A stretch of 44,339 nt of DNA, from NCBI GenBank assembly GCA_028821605.1, contig JAPPFM010000016.1, positions 69,785 through 114,123 on the forward strand, given 5' to 3'. A program made the translations under genes and the position numbers. Positions 41,941 through 44,339 of this stretch are shown piece after piece; the first letter of the stretch is position 1; each line of letters opens with the position of its first letter. The DNA comes from Candidatus Poribacteria bacterium. Lineage in GTDB: Bacteria; Poribacteria; WGA-4E; WGA-3G. The notes under the pieces are model-generated. The model was not told the origin of the DNA. It was given only the letters and a program-made list of their open reading frames with translations, and searched no databases.

Positions 41941-43743
41941 TTATTGGGTTTCAACAACTGTTGCCTCAAAAAGTTCGAGTGCTGTTTTAAGTTGTGGATC
42001 ATCTTGGGCTTCAAGTCTACGCATGAGCGGTGTCTTTCGTGTTGATTCTTTCGTTGTGTCCTCGGATGTTGGTGATTGTTGGACAGTATCTAAGGCAACT
42101 AATTCGATTTTCACGGATTTACCGACTTCCTGCGTTAGTGTTTCGGCTATGATTTTCTTATCTTTGTCTGATATCATGGAAAGGTACGAAGGTGAACAGG
42201 CAATTTCGACTATGTTTGTCCCATTCACAGTCGGAACAGATCCCTCTAACAGACCGTGTCTGAGTTTTCCTTCTGGGAGTTTTGATTTTACCTCCCCCCA
42301 AAATGAGGGCAGATCCGCTAAATCTCGGTGTTCATGTGAAGCAGATGAAGGGCGTGGCTCGTTCAAATCCGATGAAGGAGTTCTTGAGGTTTGTTTTTTG
42401 TGATATGTATTTGGTGTTTCGGTTGCCGAATTGAGTTTGGCGGCGATAGAGGTGTCTTGGCTTGTAAGAAGAGGTGTCTGCGATGATGTATTTTGTGGAT
42501 TTGGCAGATTCGGAGACGACGCAAATGTGTCCTGATGTGGCGCGGATTGCCCTGTTGCGGAAAGTCCTGCTGAATCGAATTTCTGCTCCAACGCAGACAA
42601 TTTGCTGATAATCTCTTCAAGACGGATGCCTTCCTGAAGCGAGTTTAGTTGAATGAGTGCTGTTTCCAATTGAAGTTGAGGATAACCATACTGTTTAATG
42701 TCGCGGCTGGTGTGCATCAAAATCTTGATAATCCGTGAAAGCCTGCTGACCGACATCTGTTCTGCCGCTTGCTTGAGTTTAGGCAGATCTGACTTAGGAC
42801 TCTGAATCTGTTCACTGAGAGCGTTATCAATTGCTAAGAGCCGTAGGTCTCGGAAATAGCCGATCAGTTGATCTAAACATTGCGACAAATCAGTGCCTTG
42901 TTTCATCAGGTTGTTTAGTGTTTTTAACCCTTTCGCAAGATCCCTTTCCGTAATTGCACCCGTGAGTTCTCCAAGAAGAGCACTTGAACTGAGCCCGATA
43001 GTCTGTTCAACGGCTTCGACTGTTAAATTTTTGCTGGTGGAGGAGACCAGTTCCAATAAGTTTTCTGCGTCTCGTAGACATCCTTCAGATTGACGGGTGA
43101 TCAGCGTGAGGACATCTGGATCCGCTGAAATATTTTCCGCTTTGATGAGTAACTGCAAGCGTTCAATTATTTTTTCATCTTCTAAGTATCGGAAATCGAA
43201 GTCTTGACAACGAGAGCTGATTGTCTTAGGGATTTGGGCGTGTTCGGTTGTTGCCATAATGAATATGACATGCGGCGGTGGCTCCTCAAGCGTTTTTAGC
43301 AAGGCGTTGAATGCCTCCGGTGAGAGCATGTGTGCTTCATCTATGATATAGATTTTGTAGGTACAGGTGGCTGGGGAAAGTTTGACGTTTTCACGGAGGT
43401 CTCGGATGGTATCAATACCGCGGTTGGAGGCGGCATCCATCTCAATCACATCGAAGGATCTGTCCTGGGAGATGTCATTGCAAAAATCGCATTGATTGCA
43501 GGGTTCCGCTGTCTTGATAGAGTCAAATTCGGTTTCTTGAAGACGGTTGGGACAGTTGACGGCTTTGGCGAGAATGCGAGCGACTGTGGTTTTACCGGTG
43601 CCACGTGGTCCCCAAAAAAGGTAGGCATGCCCGATACGTCCAGATAGAATCTGATTCTTTAGGGTTGTCGTAACGTGTGCCTGTCCGACAACGTCACTGA
43701 AGTTTTGCGGACGCCATTTTTGGGCGAGAACCTCGTAAGACAT
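41941..43743 (-). CDS. dnaX: DNA polymerase III subunit gamma/tau
   Basis: 600 residues from ATG 43743 (MSYEVLAQKWRPQNFSDVVG), which has AAAGGAT upstream; the frame opens further to 43824 but that part is not family-like. Walker A GPRGTGKTT (45-53), zinc module Cys64, 82, 85, 88, DEAH box (135-138), sensor region TISSRCQDF. A variable Ser/Pro/Thr-rich linker (~400-500) and a C-terminal tau domain follow. It is the clamp-loader subunit that bridges polymerases. The linker contains an A6 run at 42394-42399 that may allow slippage. Confidence 0.96.
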   Translation of the reverse strand: MSYEVLAQKWRPQNFSDVVGQAHVTTTLKNQILSGRIGHAYLFWGPRGTGKTTVARILAKAVNCPNRLQETEFDSIKTAEPCNQCDFCNDISQDRSFDVIEMDAASNRGIDTIRDLRENVKLSPATCTYKIYIIDEAHMLSPEAFNALLKTLEEPPPHVIFIMATTEHAQIPKTISSRCQDFDFRYLEDEKIIERLQLLIKAENISADPDVLTLITRQSEGCLRDAENLLELVSSTSKNLTVEAVEQTIGLSSSALLGELTGAITERDLAKGLKTLNNLMKQGTDLSQCLDQLIGYFRDLRLLAIDNALSEQIQSPKSDLPKLKQAAEQMSVSRLSRIIKILMHTSRDIKQYGYPQLQLETALIQLNSLQEGIRLEEIISKLSALEQKFDSAGLSATGQSAPHQDTFASSPNLPNPQNTSSQTPLLTSQDTSIAAKLNSATETPNTYHKKQTSRTPSSDLNEPRPSSASHEHRDLADLPSFWGEVKSKLPEGKLRHGLLEGSVPTVNGTNIVEIACSPSYLSMISDKDKKIIAETLTQEVGKSVKIELVALDTVQQSPTSEDTTKESTRKTPLMRRLEAQDDPQLKTALELFEATVVETQ

Positions 43744-43835
43744 CGGGCAATCCTTTCTCGTTTGACTTGAATTTGGGAATGGTGTGACCAGTCCGACGAA
43801 AACGCCCAAAAGATGACTATGCACCCAGTTTTGAC

Positions 43836-44083
43836 AAGCTCCTCCAGGCGTTGCCCATGTCGTTAGCTCAGGTCAGGCACCCTTGCGTCACACGAGCAAC
43901 TTATCTACCGCTGCTTCCTTCCGGACCTGACGGGGTTCAACAAGCGCCCGTTGCTCAAGACCCAACCATCAACACCACGTGCGCGGGACAGGCCCCACAG
44001 AAACAGGCCGCATACTGGGGATTCAGTTCTGCTTTAGCGGATTGCAGATACAGGGCACCGCTACCTCCCCACCTAGCATAGCC
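43836..44083 (-). ncRNA. ffs: signal recognition particle RNA, large bacterial type
   Basis: On the minus strand the apical domain is unmistakable: GTCAGGTCCGGAAGGAAGC (near 43910-43931) with the GGAA tetraloop and asymmetric loop. The 5' part (near 44083-44030) starts GGCTATGCTAGG and carries GGAGGTAGCGGTGCCCTGTA and CAATCCGCTAAAGC, typical of the Alu domain of long (~270 nt) bacterial SRP RNA. The two halves of the long stem pair across (GGGTTCTTG/TTGAGCAACGG region against GTTGCTCGTGTGACG). Ends are approximate. It lies immediately upstream of dnaX. Confidence 0.9.
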
Positions 44084-44105
44084 AAGGCGTTAATTGTTTA
44101 AAAAC

Positions 44106-44197
44106 TGGCGGAGAGAGTGGGATTCGAACCCACGGTACTGCAAAACAGCACACATGATTTCCAGTCATGCCAGTTCAGCCAACTCCTGCATCTCTCC
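44106..44197 (-). tRNA. tRNA-Ser(GGA)
   Basis: Class II tRNA of 92 nt including an encoded CCA. Acceptor stem GGAGAGA/TCTCTCC, discriminator G, anticodon stem CATGA/TCATG with loop CTGGAAA (anticodon GGA), long variable arm, T arm GTGGGTTCGAATCCCAC. Confidence 0.95.
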
Positions 44198-44205
44198 GTT
44201 TTATA

Positions 44206-44272
44206 GTTGTCAGTTAAGAGCGAGTTTAGTTCGACAAGCTTCCTCTTTAACCGATAACTGACGACTGACAAC
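44206..44272. repeat. inverted-repeat element between tRNA genes
   Basis: GTTGTCAGT (44206-44214) and ACTGACAAC (44264-44272) are exact inverted ends. The core has TTAAGAGCGAG...CTCTTTAACCGATAACTG as in the related elements. Confidence 0.5.
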
Positions 44273-44287
44273 CATTAAGATTAAGTA

Positions 44288-44339
44288 TGGAGCAGACGGG
44301 ATTTGAACCCGTGACCTCATCCGTGCGAGGGATGCACTC
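44288..44339 (-). tRNA. tRNA-Ala(CGC), 5' part outside window
   Basis: The 3' part is visible: anticodon stem CATCC/GGATG with loop CTCGCAC (anticodon CGC), T arm ACGGGTTCAAATCCCGT, acceptor half CTGCTCC and discriminator A at 44288. CCA is not encoded. The D arm and 5' acceptor strand lie beyond the right edge. Confidence 0.85.

Noticed and set aside
41529-41990. 153-codon frame on the + strand opposite ybaB and the end of dnaX
   Set aside because: Covers two recognised genes in antisense and the gap between them; composition is that of a reverse-complement shadow.

Overview
The window looks like chromosomal DNA of a Gram-negative-type bacterium of the Planctomycetes/Poribacteria kind. I favour a Candidatus Poribacteria-like genome because of the families of ECF sigma factors fused to beta-propellers, the LamG secreted proteins and the many intergenic palindromic repeats; this is inference from gene style, not a database result. 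It has lipoproteins, a large predicted outer-membrane barrel, and a long (Alu-type) SRP RNA.

Bases 1-20062 (+ strand) hold an array of five paralogous regulators. Each has an ECF sigma-70 module (regions 2 and 4), one transmembrane segment and a large C-terminal domain predicted to lie outside the cytoplasm. The first ~283 residues are almost constant. The C-terminal part varies: Asp-box/BNR propeller (genes at 1 and 13651), 14-repeat WD40 (7253 and 17084), or Ig-like plus alpha/beta-hydrolase-like (2961). Four of the five starts lie in the window, and each of these four has the same kind of promoter (extended -10, TGnTAyAAT) and a related 196-230 nt leader. Between the regulators lie two LamG-domain secreted proteins and two ABC-2 type permeases with no ATPase beside them. 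A small membrane-anchored protein of unknown function follows (21104-21934), then a 247-bp MITE-like element.

From 22331 to the end all recognised genes are on the minus strand. Read in transcription order from the right edge: tRNA-Ala (partial), tRNA-Ser(GGA), large SRP RNA, dnaX, ybaB, recR, an M28 peptidase, mnmG, rsmG. Next is an intact-looking partner-switching signalling set: STAS protein, Cache-HAMP-PAS histidine kinase, receiver-PP2C phosphatase, an RsbW-like protein with a tandemly duplicated ATPase domain, and a second STAS protein. A degenerate AccD-like protein, galK, a ROK sugar kinase with an in-frame insertion, a lipoprotein, an NHL-propeller lipoprotein and a ~1,220-residue outer-membrane barrel protein follow.

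The window therefore contains two separate ways of controlling transcription by external signals: membrane-tethered sigma factors, and a histidine kinase -> phosphatase -> STAS -> anti-sigma-kinase chain. Several families of imperfect inverted repeats fill the intergenic spaces. One pair of hairpins with identical loops shows a compensatory base change in the stem.
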